A stretch of 64,000 bases of DNA from Liolophura sinensis (lineage: Eukaryota; Mollusca; Polyplacophora; Chitonida; Chitonidae), in the NCBI RefSeq assembly GCF_032854445.1, contig NC_088306.1, positions 14,007,386-14,071,385 of the forward strand, written 5' to 3'. The notes below the pieces were generated by a model that saw only the letters and a list, made by a program, of their open reading frames with translations, was not told the origin of the DNA and ran no database searches. Within the stretch, counting starts at the first letter, position 1, and each line of letters starts with the position of its first letter. Below are positions 24,860 through 64,000 of this stretch, piece after piece. The position numbers and the translations under genes were made by a program.

Positions 24860-27779
24860 AATTAGTTTTAGTAAACTGTTACTATAATTCACGGAGCATC
24901 GATATAATAATAACTTAATTATATAGCAGAATTCGCAATTCATACCTTAAATGTTTGCGAAATCAAAATGAAACTTAAAATGGTGAGACTAAAACACAAC
25001 TTTGAAGCACATATGCTATAAGACACTATGTGTCAGACACGGTATGTGTAAAACCTGCAGTATTTAATCTGAACATTTCATCTTTAATGCTTTGTAGCTC
25101 AATTATCTATACTAATTATAATAATGTAAAATCTGATAAAGGGAGTCACTCTTATGAAACAAGTCTAGAGATACGAACTGCTAGTATATGTAATACCATA
25201 TACATTACTGTATGTAGCAGGCTGATGTAAGCACCATCTACCTTGGAGCTGGAGAGAATTTCTTGTTAGTCAAGCGTAACAATACCTCAGAAGTGTTGAC
25301 TGGAAACCCACAGATCAGTGGTTCAAAGCCCGATCACATGTATACTCAATTAAACATCATGCAGGTAGCTGAGCCTTTTATAGACTCACAAGCTTGAGTA
25401 ATATTAGACAAGATAAGTTAGGGGGATCTCGCTCAAAAACTAAGACTGCTGAAAGATGTGATTGTATGGTTGCTGTGAATATGTAAGATGTGAATTCAAT
25501 CCAGCAATTACTGTAAAGACCATGCCTTTTAACCTTGTTAGTGTGCAAGAGCAATCACCACCCCCAACGCCAACCCCTACCCCACCCCCACCTCATCTTG
25601 TCTTGTCAACACCTACATAAACTCCTGAGTTTACTGTCCCTGATGTTCCATAATATGACTGTAAAAAGCACACTGAAGTAAACAAAAGAAGTCAGCAAAA
25701 GAGGTCAGAGGGATCAAAACCAGGGATTGCTGGATTGGATGCTGCTTTAATTCAGGAGGTTTGTCTGGTAGACTAGTGTCTTTACACTTGTCATCGGAAA
25801 TAAGAATGATGTCATATAGAAAAGTATAAAACCTTGAGTACAGTACGATGTCCCTCAACCCAAAAAAAAAAAATTAATAAATAAAACATAAATAAAAAAT
25901 ATTAAAATGTTGCCTACATGTATAACAGATTTATGTACAGTATATATTTAAAAGTACCTATATTGAAACTCAGGCACAGGTTATTAATATATATATACAC
26001 TAGCCTAATAAATTAAACGATGTACTGTATCTTTAACAAATAAGTGGCATGGCTATAGGGCCTATGCAATTTCCTGTTTTGACTCTGTTTAAATGCATAT
26101 TTCCTTAATCATTTCCTCACAGCATAGGACTACATATGTAAGACAAAAATTAGGCAAACATCGGACAAAGCTATAACACTGTTAGTATGCAGCAAGCCTA
26201 GGTTAGTGTCCAGTGATCAACCACTGGGCCCTATATTTCTGCCACTACAGTACATTTAGCCTATATAACCAGACAAGGGCATGGGCACGATTAAACGGAT
26301 TCTGTTTCTATCCAACACACAATCTGTTAAATTACTCAGGTTTATCACCTTGTTTACACAGCTGAGTCAATGAAACAGAACAGCATGTTTCCTCTCACCT
26401 TGTGTCAATAGCGGAGAAATAGAAAAAGAAAGACACGGCCGAAACTCGGACCTGTCATGAAATTCAACTCATGTCGAAAACTGAGCACTGCATAATCGCG
26501 CAGTTTACGGATCCGTCAGATCATAACCCCTCAAAGCGCATGCTCCTCTGCCTTTCGCTCGACTGACGGTAGACAGCTTTACCTCCCCTTAAACTGCTCG
26601 CTTTCCATCCACCAGGAAAACAGGCTTACATGTACATGCAGCTTTGGTTAACCTTTGTATCTAGTGGCCTTGTTTAAGTTCAGTAGCCTACAAACATTTA
26701 AATGTATTTACATGTGTGACATTCAGCGGATCTATGGATATGGCCTTTCACTCAGTCGCCTAGACCATATATAGGCTATAGGCCTACCTCTTTCCTACAT
26801 CATTGAAAACTCCTCTTTGTAATCATGATTTCCGTTCCATTATCGTACTATATATACTTTCTTGGTTTCTTGGAAGTTTGTGTTGAACGTCGTTTTGAGA
26901 ATTGGCTTCGCGACTATTTACCTGGAACGTCCATCTTCGTTTACGGCTGCATGGTATACGAATGTCTGTTTCAACGCATAGACCTCAGATGATAGGCTGT
27001 CTACTAGTTCATATTGATGGAATCAGTGTGCTATTTTGAAAATCTGACATTCGGTGTAGGCCTAATACTGAGTCCATCGCTGACTCTCAAACAAATCGCC
27101 GCACATCTGCGCACTCCAGCTCGATGGATCCGGTCTCAATGAGGTCTGCCCTCGTCGCACCCAAACTCATCTGCACTATAAATAGGCCTACAGATTCTAT
27201 GTTATGCCTTTTTGGAATGAATTAAGAAGGTTGAAGTTGTTCTTGCAGCCGGCAATCGAAATATAATTTTTTTTTTTATTTTGAGGATTTCGATACCGGT
27301 ACCAACATTCATTGGCATTTCAAACCCAGAAGTAGGTCGCGTGACACTGCAAAATGGCCGTCGACGCTACGCTCTTGGTACGGCCGAAGTTCTAGCAGTC
27401 AATGTGACCACCACGCAGCGAGTTAATTAGTGCCTTAGGTGAGGATAGAAAATTAAGAGGATATTGTAAGAGATTCCACCATAAAATTACATATAAATGA
27501 GCAGAGGAGGTGAGTTAGTTTGCCATAATTGGGAAGGAGATGGGAGTTTGAGGTACGGACATCCCCCCACCCCCGGACTCTAAATTCCGGATATCCCCCC
27601 ACCCCTTAAACATTTTCCCCTCTGGACATTTTCCTCTCCAGGACATTTTCCTCTCCGGACATTTCCGTCATGATAAATGGATGTTTCATTATTTGGAACA
27701 ACAGTCTGAGAACAAGTAGGCCTAGTGTTTCTCAGTTCACAATGAACAACATTATAGTACATAGTTCATGTGTTATGGT
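24860..27779. other. upstream flank of the Kelch gene, no gene seen
   Basis: Probably contains the Kelch promoter or a 5' UTR exon, but I cannot place it. Candidates are a CpG-richer stretch near 26440-26600, where a GGGGAG/GTAAAG donor-like site occurs on the minus strand, and CAAAATGGCCG at about 27350, which resembles a YY1 site. A CT-rich tract lies at 25555-25595. Three imperfect GGACATTTTCCTCTCC words lie at about 27620-27665. Confidence 0.4.
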
Positions 27780-28140
27780 CTGGTGCAATGATCCACTGCT
27801 CTTAGTATTTCCTCCACTGTCCGTCTACCCTCCCTGCGGTCAGAACAGATCACAAACAATCTTTCCTGTGGCTGTCTTGTGGCCTGTTAACATGCTTTCT
27901 CTGAGCCTGGCCCGTGGCATCTTGAAAGAGAGTCGTAAAAGCCATGGCCACATCTTTCCCAAGACTTTCTAGCAGCCGCCGGAGTGAAGGATGGCTATGG
28001 CCCACCAAGTGGGACAGCTGGAGGTTCCAGGACTCACACAGGTTATTGGTTCTGTCGTCACCTGTCAGAGTAATGTCAAGAACATTCCACATTGCCGGGG
28101 CAAATATTGGTGGTTTATTGGAGTTTGAAATGCGCGCCAT
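27780..28140 (-). pseudogene. MULE-type transposase C-terminal remnant
   Basis: Frame 28140-27850 contains MWNVLDITLTGDDRTNNLCE, SWNLQLSHLVGHSHPSLRR and LLESLGKDVAMAFTTLFQDA, the RTNN-E-W pattern of MULE/FLYWCH-associated transposases. After about 27880 the match continues in another frame (CSDRREGRRTVEEILRA), so one frameshift separates the two pieces. No N-terminus or terminal inverted repeats are seen. Confidence 0.65.
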
Positions 28141-28265
28141 GTTTTTTTTTTGTTTGTTTGTTTTTTGAGAGCCCGTCTTGATGGACTAGGCTATCTACAT
28201 GCGCCGGCAGTGCAATATATGTAGAACTGTGAACTCTATATGCATGTAGGTCTACATAAGCCTAT

Positions 28266-28570
28266 GTTGGGGTTTAACGTCGTACTCAACAATTTTTCAG
28301 TAATATGACGACGAGGAGTCACCAGGTGTATGGATATACAGACATCAAATGTGTCTTCTTGTGGCAGGGCAAGTCCTTGCCCCAAAGTGTTGCAACCACT
28401 GAAGTGTCATGCCGAAAACACCAGACATGATACTGACACCTGATCAACCAGTCATGTTTCCTTGCTCTAACCTCTCACTGCTGAGTGCCAAGCCGGGCAG
28501 CAGCAAGTACCATTTTTAAGCCCAGGCTCGGGTTTGACCCGAGGTCTCCCTACTTCGTCTAGACCTATAT
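28266..28570 (-). mobile_element. SINE family C
   Basis: Tail GGGGTTTAACGTCGTACTCA / ATTTTTCAGTAATATGACGA. Middle CCAAGCCGGGCAGCAGCAAG. tRNA-like head with B-box-like GGGTCAAACCC on the minus strand. Confidence 0.65.
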
Positions 28571-29085
28571 GGGTGTACCTGTACCTCTCAAAGCGGTAGA
28601 TAAACTTTTCATTAGAAATTAAGGTTGACAGTACAGCGGATCAATAATTATGCAACCACACTCGCTAAAGTAGTGCGCTATACACACGGAGCCCATACCC
28701 AAACATATACTGTACTTGTAGATCTTGTTGGCACAGCCTATAACCACTAACGGTATCACCTCTATATCAGTGATACAGTCTTACTTGGCTCCACCCTCCC
28801 TATACTATAGCTGCTAGATATATTTTTTGACGTGACTATAGTATAGTGATACCAAAATATTGGAGCAAAGATGTCTTCAAGTTTAAGACTAGATATAGTA
28901 CCCAAATACCTGGCGAAGCCTACATAGCTTATAGGGTCCACGCAGAGCTGGTATTTATGAACATATTTCGTTCGACATCGTCTCTGCTCAACTCTCAACT
29001 CTTAAGCCGTTCAATATTTGATTGATTTCCTGATTTCCCACATTAGACATGCAGTGTATTTCACATTTAAACACAATGTTAATGA

Positions 29086-29344
29086 GGGGGCCTCCGTGGC
29101 TCAGTTGGTTAGCGCACTAGCGCAGCGTAATGACCCAAGAGTCTCACCAATGCGGTCGCTGTGAGTTCAAGTCCAGCTCATGCTGGCTTCCTCTCCGGCC
29201 GTATGTGGGAAGGTCTGTCTGCTACCTGCGGATGATCGTGGGTTTCCCCCGGGCTGTGCCCGGTTTCCACCCACCATAATGCTGGTCGCCGTCGTATAAG
29301 TGAAATATTCTTGAGTTCGGCGTAAAACACCAATCCAAAAAAGA
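29086..29344 (+). mobile_element. full-length tRNA-derived SINE, family A, with target duplication
   Basis: About 259 bp from GGGGGCCTCCGTGGCTCAG (A box region) through GAGTTCAAGTCCAGC (B box) to CCAATCCAAAAAAGAA. It is bracketed by perfect 11-bp direct repeats AATGTTAATGA at 29075-29085 and 29345-29355. This is the best reference copy on the plus strand. Confidence 0.9.
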
Positions 29345-29744
29345 AATGTTAATGACATCTCCCTTATTGTCGCACTAGTGAATTGTCCGCTATATATAAC
29401 ATTAATACAACTGCGACATTAGGGGAAAGTGCTGCGCATGCGACGGTTTCTTCAAATGATGCGGCATTAATAATCTGCATTGCATTAAACGTGTATAGAT
29501 TTAAAGGCTTTCAATTATACTAGTATAATAATGTAATCTTTAGCTTTATTAGTGTCAAGATGGACATGTTGTTTTATGTCTCGTACAGTCGTTCTGCTGT
29601 GGTCTGTTTGTATTTTGGTGTAAAGGCAATTCCATGTATTAAATTATACCCTGTTGTAAAAGCCATATAGACCCTTCAAGTACATGTACACGTATATGTA
29701 AAAAAAAATTAAAAGTTCTTAAGCTAAATGCCCGAATCACTGTA

Positions 29745-30625
29745 TACATGCATGTCTATCAGATCGGCTACTCCGTCAGCTCGCATAGAAGTTGTTTCTC
29801 CGGATCACCATACGTCTATCAGGTCGGCTTCTCCGTCAGCTCGGATAGAGCGGGTATCTCCGGATCACCATACGTCCATCAGGTTGACTCCTCCGTCAGC
29901 TAGGATACAGCTGGTATCTCCGGATCACCATACGTCCATCAGGTCGACTCTTCCGTCTGCTCGTGTAGAGCTGGGGTATTCGAACCACTATACGTCTATC
30001 AGGTAGACTCCTCCGTCAGCTCGTATAGAGCTGGTATCTCCGGATCACCATACGTCTATCAGGTCGGCTTCTCCGTCAGCTCGGATAGAGCTGGTATCTC
30101 CGGATGACCATACGTCCATTAGGTTGACTCCTCCATCAGCTAGGATACAGCTGGTATCTCCGGATCACCATACGTCCATCAGGTCGACTCTTCCGTCTGC
30201 TCGTGTAGAGCTGGGGTATTCGAACCACTATACGTCTATCAGGTTGACTCCTCCGTCAGCTAGGATACAGCTGGTATCTCCGGATCACCATTCGTCCATC
30301 AGGTCGACTCTTCCGTCTGCTCGTGTAGAGCTGGGGTATTCGAACCACTATACGTCTATCAGGTAGACTCCTCCGTCAGCTCGTATAGAGCTGGTGTACT
30401 CGGACTGGTATACGCTTATCAAGTCGACTCCTCCGTCAGCTCGTATAGAGCTGGTGTAGTCGGACTAGTATACGTTTATCAAGTCGACTCCTCCGTCAGC
30501 TCGTATAGAGCTGGTGTACGCGGGTGGACTCGGGTGGACTCCTCCGTCAGCTCGTATAGAGCTGGTGTACGCGGGTGGACTCGGGTGGACTCCTCCGTCA
30601 GCTCGTATAGAGTTGGGAAATTTGG
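29745..30625 (+). repeat. 60-bp minisatellite with alternating subtypes
   Basis: About 14 units of 60 bp. Common words are CTCCGTCAGCTCG, ATAGAGCTGG and CACCATACGTC. Two unit types alternate in the middle (GGATACAGCTGGTATCTCC and TCGTGTAGAGCTGGGGTAT), making a 120-bp period. The last units are shortened to about 51 bp. One frame reads SIRxxPSARIELVSPDHHT-like 20-residue repeats over parts of the array. I see no promoter, splice sites or domain, so I do not call a gene. Confidence 0.9.
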
Positions 30626-30904
30626 ACCGCTATACGTCTATTAGCCTTGATAAAGAAGCAAGGTGTCTCATCATGAGCCGCATGCGTCTGTCATGCACGT
30701 GTATGATGCCCTGAATAGGCGTGTTGCCTATAATGGATTAGAGACTACATGTTTATACATTTTGACTTTAAACTTGTAAACTGGCATTAATTGTTTTTTT
30801 CCATGTGTTTTACACAGTGGCTTTGGTATGGTTTTGAATGAGGCATTCTGTGCTATAGATAGAGGTTTTCATTGGAACGGGTCTGGTATATGAATGTATG
30901 TATG

Positions 30905-31215
30905 TGTTATGTATGCCTGTGGTTTAAAATCCTACTTTGACAATTTTTCAGTCATATTGCCACGAGGAGTCATTAGATGTGTATGCATATATTATATCAT
31001 CTTGCGACTCCATGCTGCCAATGTACTGCCGCCAGTGCAGTATTATGACGAATTCTCCTGATATGACACCCCACCCAGTCATATTTCTTATAACATATTT
31101 CCTTCCTCTAAACTATCAGTGCTGAGCGCCAAGCCAGGCAGCAACAAGTACTATTTTTAAAGTTCTTGGTGTGACCCGACCCGGATTTGATCCCCGGGTC
31201 TCCCGACGTCTGGTA
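30905..31215 (-). mobile_element. SINE family C
   Basis: Tail core (GACAATTTTTCAGTCATATT, GCCACGAGGAGTCATTAGAT), middle GCTGAGCGCCAAGCCAGGCA, and a head with GGATTTGATCCCCGGGTCTC. Between the two large genes. Confidence 0.6.
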
Positions 31216-31219
31216 TGTG

Positions 31220-33339
31220 AAGGCAACGTTAAACATCGAAACAACAAACAACAGCATGTAAAATTCTGTCATACGTCCAATATTTATTTAATTCCACTGT
31301 TACGTAATACCACGCAGACGTTTCTTTTTTTATACACGTAGGGTGGCGGCCAGTTCTAAGGGTGCAGAAAACCATTTTCCCGAAGTAAGCCACTCACCTT
31401 GGGCGAGATACTCTCAAACCTTTCCATGTGAGACGTATGTCAAACTAGTTTAAGGGAACTGGTCTCTGGGGAATGCCATACAAGACCACACAAGAAAGCG
31501 TACATCGTGAACAAACAGTTGCCATGCATGAAGCTCCGATCGTACATTTGGGGATAGGAAGTCAGCCCATATCTCACGTGGCCTAGCGGTTGATACATAT
31601 AAATCAGGAATAACACAAAAGTGCATTCTTCACAGAACTATAGCGAAAAGTCCAAGCAACATTTTCTTTATTTAAGCAAAATATATTACATTTCTGATAC
31701 GAAACATTCATTTGCACAGGATTCCATACATACATAAATGCACAACTTCCCTTGCCATTACAAATCACTCCAATAATTGAAATTCATGCAGGTATGCAGC
31801 TATATGATTGTAATATTTTGATAGCGGTCAATAGAAAATGGTTCTTAAATAGTGGTGCGTACAGAGAAAAGAAGTTTGCTTTGTTTTTGTTTTGTTCCCA
31901 AGGTCTCTAGGCACAAATGACTTTCCGTCTTGGGAAACTTTGGATTTAAGGTAAGTTTTTCGATTTTTTGAGTAAACTGGTATTGTATTACCCCTGTAAA
32001 TTTACAATAGAAGATTCCATCCGGCGCTCACCCAAGTCGCCGTTGTGTGGGAAGATGTTCCCCTCTTGGCACAGGCGGACTGGATTAGCCACAGAGACGG
32101 ATGTAGACAGGTACGAATGTAATCGGAAAACAGAAGTCAAAAAGGAGAACAGAGACGCAAAACAATAATTGGGAACTCCAATACCCACAACAATGAAGAC
32201 AATATTGGTTCGCTGAGACAATCCACAGAAGCATGAAGGTGATATCATGCTAGTGGTGATAAGGTGTCAAACTTCCGACGAAAAGACAGACATGCATTCA
32301 GACGGACAGAGCGACCTAAAGTTCATGTGCATCTACTCATAGTACGACGCTGGCACCTTGTGTACAGTGGTATCTTGACTGATTTATGATAAATATATTG
32401 TCTTATATTACATACTAACTTCTGCTTTCCTTCTTCTGAAATCAGCATATTCACGTGTATTCACGTGTATATTTATTATCCACATGCGTTTCCGTGTGTA
32501 TAGATAATGGTGGGCTCCTACATGTAGGTAACAAACATTTGTACCAAAGAAGATCATAAAAGAAGCAAAATATAGTTTTATGTACAAAAGCATTCACAAA
32601 AGTGGCATATTGAAAACGGACTTTAAACCCTTTGGGGTGAATATTAAAATCTGTACATAATCACGGTGATTTCCAATTAATACATTGTTATACATCTGAG
32701 CAAACAGTGTGAAATAAAGACAATTAAACTAATTAAAAACGACGTGAGCACTATAAAATAATACACATAACGTGACAAATATAATAATCAAATTATTTAC
32801 ACCGAAATATTCCTTGAAACTCCTCGTATGAAAATATACTTGAAATTTAATGTAATATTTTCTCTGAAAACAATTTCATTGAAAGTGAAAACTGTGTTGG
32901 AAAAACTTGGCACTGACGCAATATTTAGATTTATTCACTGCATGACCTCCATAAATTTCATTTAAAATTAGTCACATGCACATGCTTTGCTGCATTAAAA
33001 TCAGAGCAAACTGTACAATCAAATTCATATAATAAATATTAAATACGTTTAATAGCGCACTATATATATACATTCACAGGCGCGCCAGCATGCGTGTATA
33101 TCACGTATACAGACTATACATAACAGGTCTGTGACAATGTCCTATTTCTGTAGTATTAAAGGAGATGAAAATGTAAATATGAATCAAATACCATTGAAAC
33201 GAGTATGCAGTTCCTTGCAGGTGCATGCCATAAAAAAATTCTAATATGTACCTCAAGTTGATAAATTATGAATAAAGTCATTCATAATGACTGTGGGCGA
33301 CTCAATTTTGCCTATGAACTAGTCCTGAAGTCTTCTGTG
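31220..33339. other. intergenic, no gene seen
   Basis: AT-rich with no shared repeat family or convincing exon on either strand. It may include the distal 3' UTR of the channel gene; TTTATT (AATAAA on the minus strand) occurs near 32472, too far to assign. Confidence 0.4.
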
Positions 33340-33567
33340 TTAGGCGGAGAATTGCCGTCGGAAACCGCCGAAGTGCATTTCGTACATTTTCTGTAGTGCT
33401 CTTCTTCCCAGAAGGTAGCGAACAGTACAGTTCGTTTTCCGCTTGACGATCGGGAAACCGGAATGTTGGACGTAGGATCCGAGGTTACACGAACAAGCTG
33501 GCAGTTTTAACGATTCTCATTGGCTGAGAGGCAACACAACCCCAGCAGAAATTATAGGGTGTTAAAG
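33340..33567 (+). promoter_or_regulatory. promoter-like GC-richer block with an inverted CCAAT box
   Basis: CpG-rich compared with its surroundings. ATTGGC at 33519-33524 reads CCAAT on the other strand and lies about 45 nt before an ATG at 33568. No gene body was found on the plus strand, so this is only a candidate. Confidence 0.25.
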
Positions 33568-33696
33568 ATGGAGGACGCGATGGACTCAGCGATTTATGCC
33601 AGCTTGGCTGTTTTCAGGCTTTACGTGTATGACAAGGAAAAATCGCAAAATTATGCAGCAGGCACCACTAGACAGAAAAAAATGTCCTCTTTTTAG
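33568..33696 (+). CDS. small ORF of unknown function (42 aa), doubtful
   Basis: ATG at 33568 (context AAAGATGG) to TAG at 33694. Starts MEDAMDSAIYASLAVFRLY. No homology recognised. Supported only by the promoter-like block before it; it could equally be chance. Confidence 0.2.
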   Translation: MEDAMDSAIYASLAVFRLYVYDKEKSQNYAAGTTRQKKMSSF

Positions 33697-33866
33697 CCTA
33701 TAGTGTCATGTTTTTAAGTTTTCGTCTCCTTTAAACGGAAATGAAGTAAAATATAGAACTGTTATGTCTTTTTTGAGGGATGTACTACCACCTCTTTTGC
33801 CTGCAGCCTTTCGATATCGAATACCATTTGCCCTTGGTCAACGAGGCCGCGGGTTCGAATCCGGCT

Positions 33867-34228
33867 ACCGGCCTGGATAGCACAGTTGGTAGAGCGTCCG
33901 CTTCAGGACCGGTAGATCCAGGATCAATCCTTGATCGAATCACACCTAAGACTTTAAAAGAGGAAGTTATAACTTCCTCGCTCGGCATGAAGGGGATAGT
34001 GCAACGACTGGTTGACCCGTATCAGTATAATGGCTCGGGCGGGGCGTCTTACTTGCCTTCGGTAAGTCGTCTCAGTGATGCAGCACTAAATAAAAGAGCG
34101 GTGGAAATCCGTCCTGCAACAAGGAGGCACATTTCACGTACATGCACCCTAAGGATTCCTTCGTCGTCATATGACTGAAAAATTGTTGAGTACGACGTTA
34201 AACCCCAAGCACTCACTCACTCACTCAC
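33867..34228 (+). mobile_element. full-length SINE family B with target duplication
   Basis: tRNA-like head (GATAGCACAGTTGGTAGAGC, GATCCAGGATCAATCC), the body shared with 5905-6145, then the 3' core GTCATATGACTGAAAAATTG / TTGAGTACGACGTTAAACCC and a short ACTC tail. Bracketed by TCGAATCCGGCT at 33855-33866 and 34229-34240 (12 bp). Confidence 0.85.
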
Positions 34229-34240
34229 TCGAATCCGGCT

Positions 34241-35297
34241 CCCGCTCTCATGCATGACAGTGATTTTGTTTATCCTGCTCCGATTACCTACGATTAACCG
34301 TACCCGTTAACCTCATTGCCATCAAATATGGGTGACATGTTGTTGAGCACAGCACATAAACAGATTAAATCACAAAATTTATGCCAAATAATATTTTCTC
34401 AGAGTAGAGAGTGCAATCAGACAGAGTTATATGTTCATGTATGCAACCTAAAGCTGGATCTAATATGCCATTATTACACAAACGTTCTCCTATCAAAGGA
34501 GGATTGCAACAATTTGAACGCGTGAAATACTTCACACTGTATATAAACGTACACGTATTTCGGAACTTTACACTGTAATCATTTACACAGCGGTGTACAT
34601 ACATGTACATGTAGGTACCTCGAGCAGATAAAATACCCTATGTTTGCACACTACCATTTGTTTGCACTCTAGAGTATGTTGCACACTGACGTATATTCGT
34701 ACACTATACCCTTAAACACAATGGTGAACATATATTGTAGATTTTTCCGGCATGAACAGGCGAAATCCGGTTCACGTTTTACACACGTATTTCCAAACAT
34801 ACAGTAACGTTTACTCTGTAGCGATATACACAGCACTGCATACAGGTCTCTGTCTGCTAATACAAATGCGTTAGGCTGCCATACCGGTAAAGTCATTCCG
34901 CACAGGCCATAATCCCTAGCAACAGATATAAGCATATAAGCATGCAACTAGAATACACATCTCACATATCTCAAGAGATCGGAGATTAATAAACCTACGC
35001 TTTTCATACTCAAGCAGCAAAACGACACCGGGAAGGGCACATGTAGATGACACATGTTAGCATGGAGGGTTGTCATGGCGGCCATAGACTTGATGGACGC
35101 ATTCCAGGTGTTCATCAACAGCCTGTTGAGTATAGTTCCCCAATGGTTTAAATAGGCACCCATCTTATTAACTACATCAAATCATTCACATCATCATGTT
35201 ATGTTGAGTCCCTACTGAAAAGCTCCAAGTTTTGACAACAAAAAAGTTGTCTTTTTTGACTTCAGCAAACTTTTCTTTGTCAGCGGTCACGTGATGT
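34241..35297 (-). other. 3' flank and probable 3' UTR of the channel gene
   Basis: Follows the stop at 35298-35300. No exon or repeat family is evident and no AATAAA could be assigned within this stretch. Confidence 0.4.
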
Positions 35298-63788
<28,491 letters not shown>

Positions 63789-64000
63789 CTGCAACAACAA
63801 CATCATCGTTTATGTCTATATATCCCATCAAATTCTACTTTTATCCAAATGTTGGGATTACTTTGAAAATAAATACTCTTGAAATATGAATGAATGCACA
63901 TGGTTTCACGCCATATCAGCTGGCATTCTTTCTGACATATCGTGGCGATAACAACTTATTAAAAGTAGTGTCATATTTCCACATCATGTATGAGTCTACC

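Noticed and set aside
29167..29358. ORFs reading RRTQEYFTYT...SIMVGGN here and at many other sites
   Set aside because: Translations of reverse-oriented SINE family A, present wherever the SINE is.
33880..33950. Free-standing tRNA gene
   Set aside because: A and B box-like words belong to a SINE head; no full cloverleaf with paired acceptor stem is seen.

Overview
The window is animal nuclear DNA. Genes are split into short exons by GT-AG introns, introns are large and AT-rich, and repeats are dense. There are tRNA-derived SINEs, fold-back elements, MITEs, a decayed LINE and several minisatellites. The repeat style, including SINE tails with a GGGTTTAACGTCGTACTCAAC-like core and many TACATGTA and TAGGCCTA words, suggests a mollusc or another lophotrochozoan. 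This is inference, and I cannot name the species.

Two large minus-strand genes carry most of the meaning. (1) A complete six-coding-exon Kelch-like (BTB-BACK-Kelch) gene lies at 24832 down to 9467. Every splice phase agrees and it encodes about 631 residues with six kelch blades, a probable Cullin-3 substrate adaptor. (2) The 3' portion of an IP3-receptor/ryanodine-receptor superfamily channel lies at 63788 down to 35298: 31 exons in consistent phase, about 1229 residues, running off the right edge toward its N-terminus. It has the RIH and RIH-associated regions, the transmembrane domain, the C2H2-type linker and a short C-terminal coiled coil. The gate-forming S6 is well conserved, but the GGGVGD/GGGIGD selectivity filter is replaced without a length change. 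This looks like a divergent member of the superfamily.

A second unusual theme links the genes. Three minisatellites are built from the 3' edges of coding exons. A 33-bp array continues the end of channel exon 48414-48560, an approximately 20-bp array of more than 2 kb continues the end of Kelch exon 15093-15290, and a 76-bp array continues the last coding codons and stop of the Kelch gene. The first two multiply the splice-donor sequence tens of times. In both, reading past the true donor meets an in-frame stop within about ten codons.

Layout: 1-8.8 kb is flanking DNA with a broken ORF of an unknown repetitive protein family, MITEs, SINEs and fold-backs. 8.8-24.8 kb is the Kelch gene, with an antisense L1/Tx1-like LINE in intron 1. 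24.9-35.3 kb is intergenic, with a MULE-like transposase remnant, SINEs and a 60-bp minisatellite. 35.3-64 kb is the channel gene with intronic SINEs, MITEs and AT microsatellites. I see no rRNA or free-standing tRNA gene.
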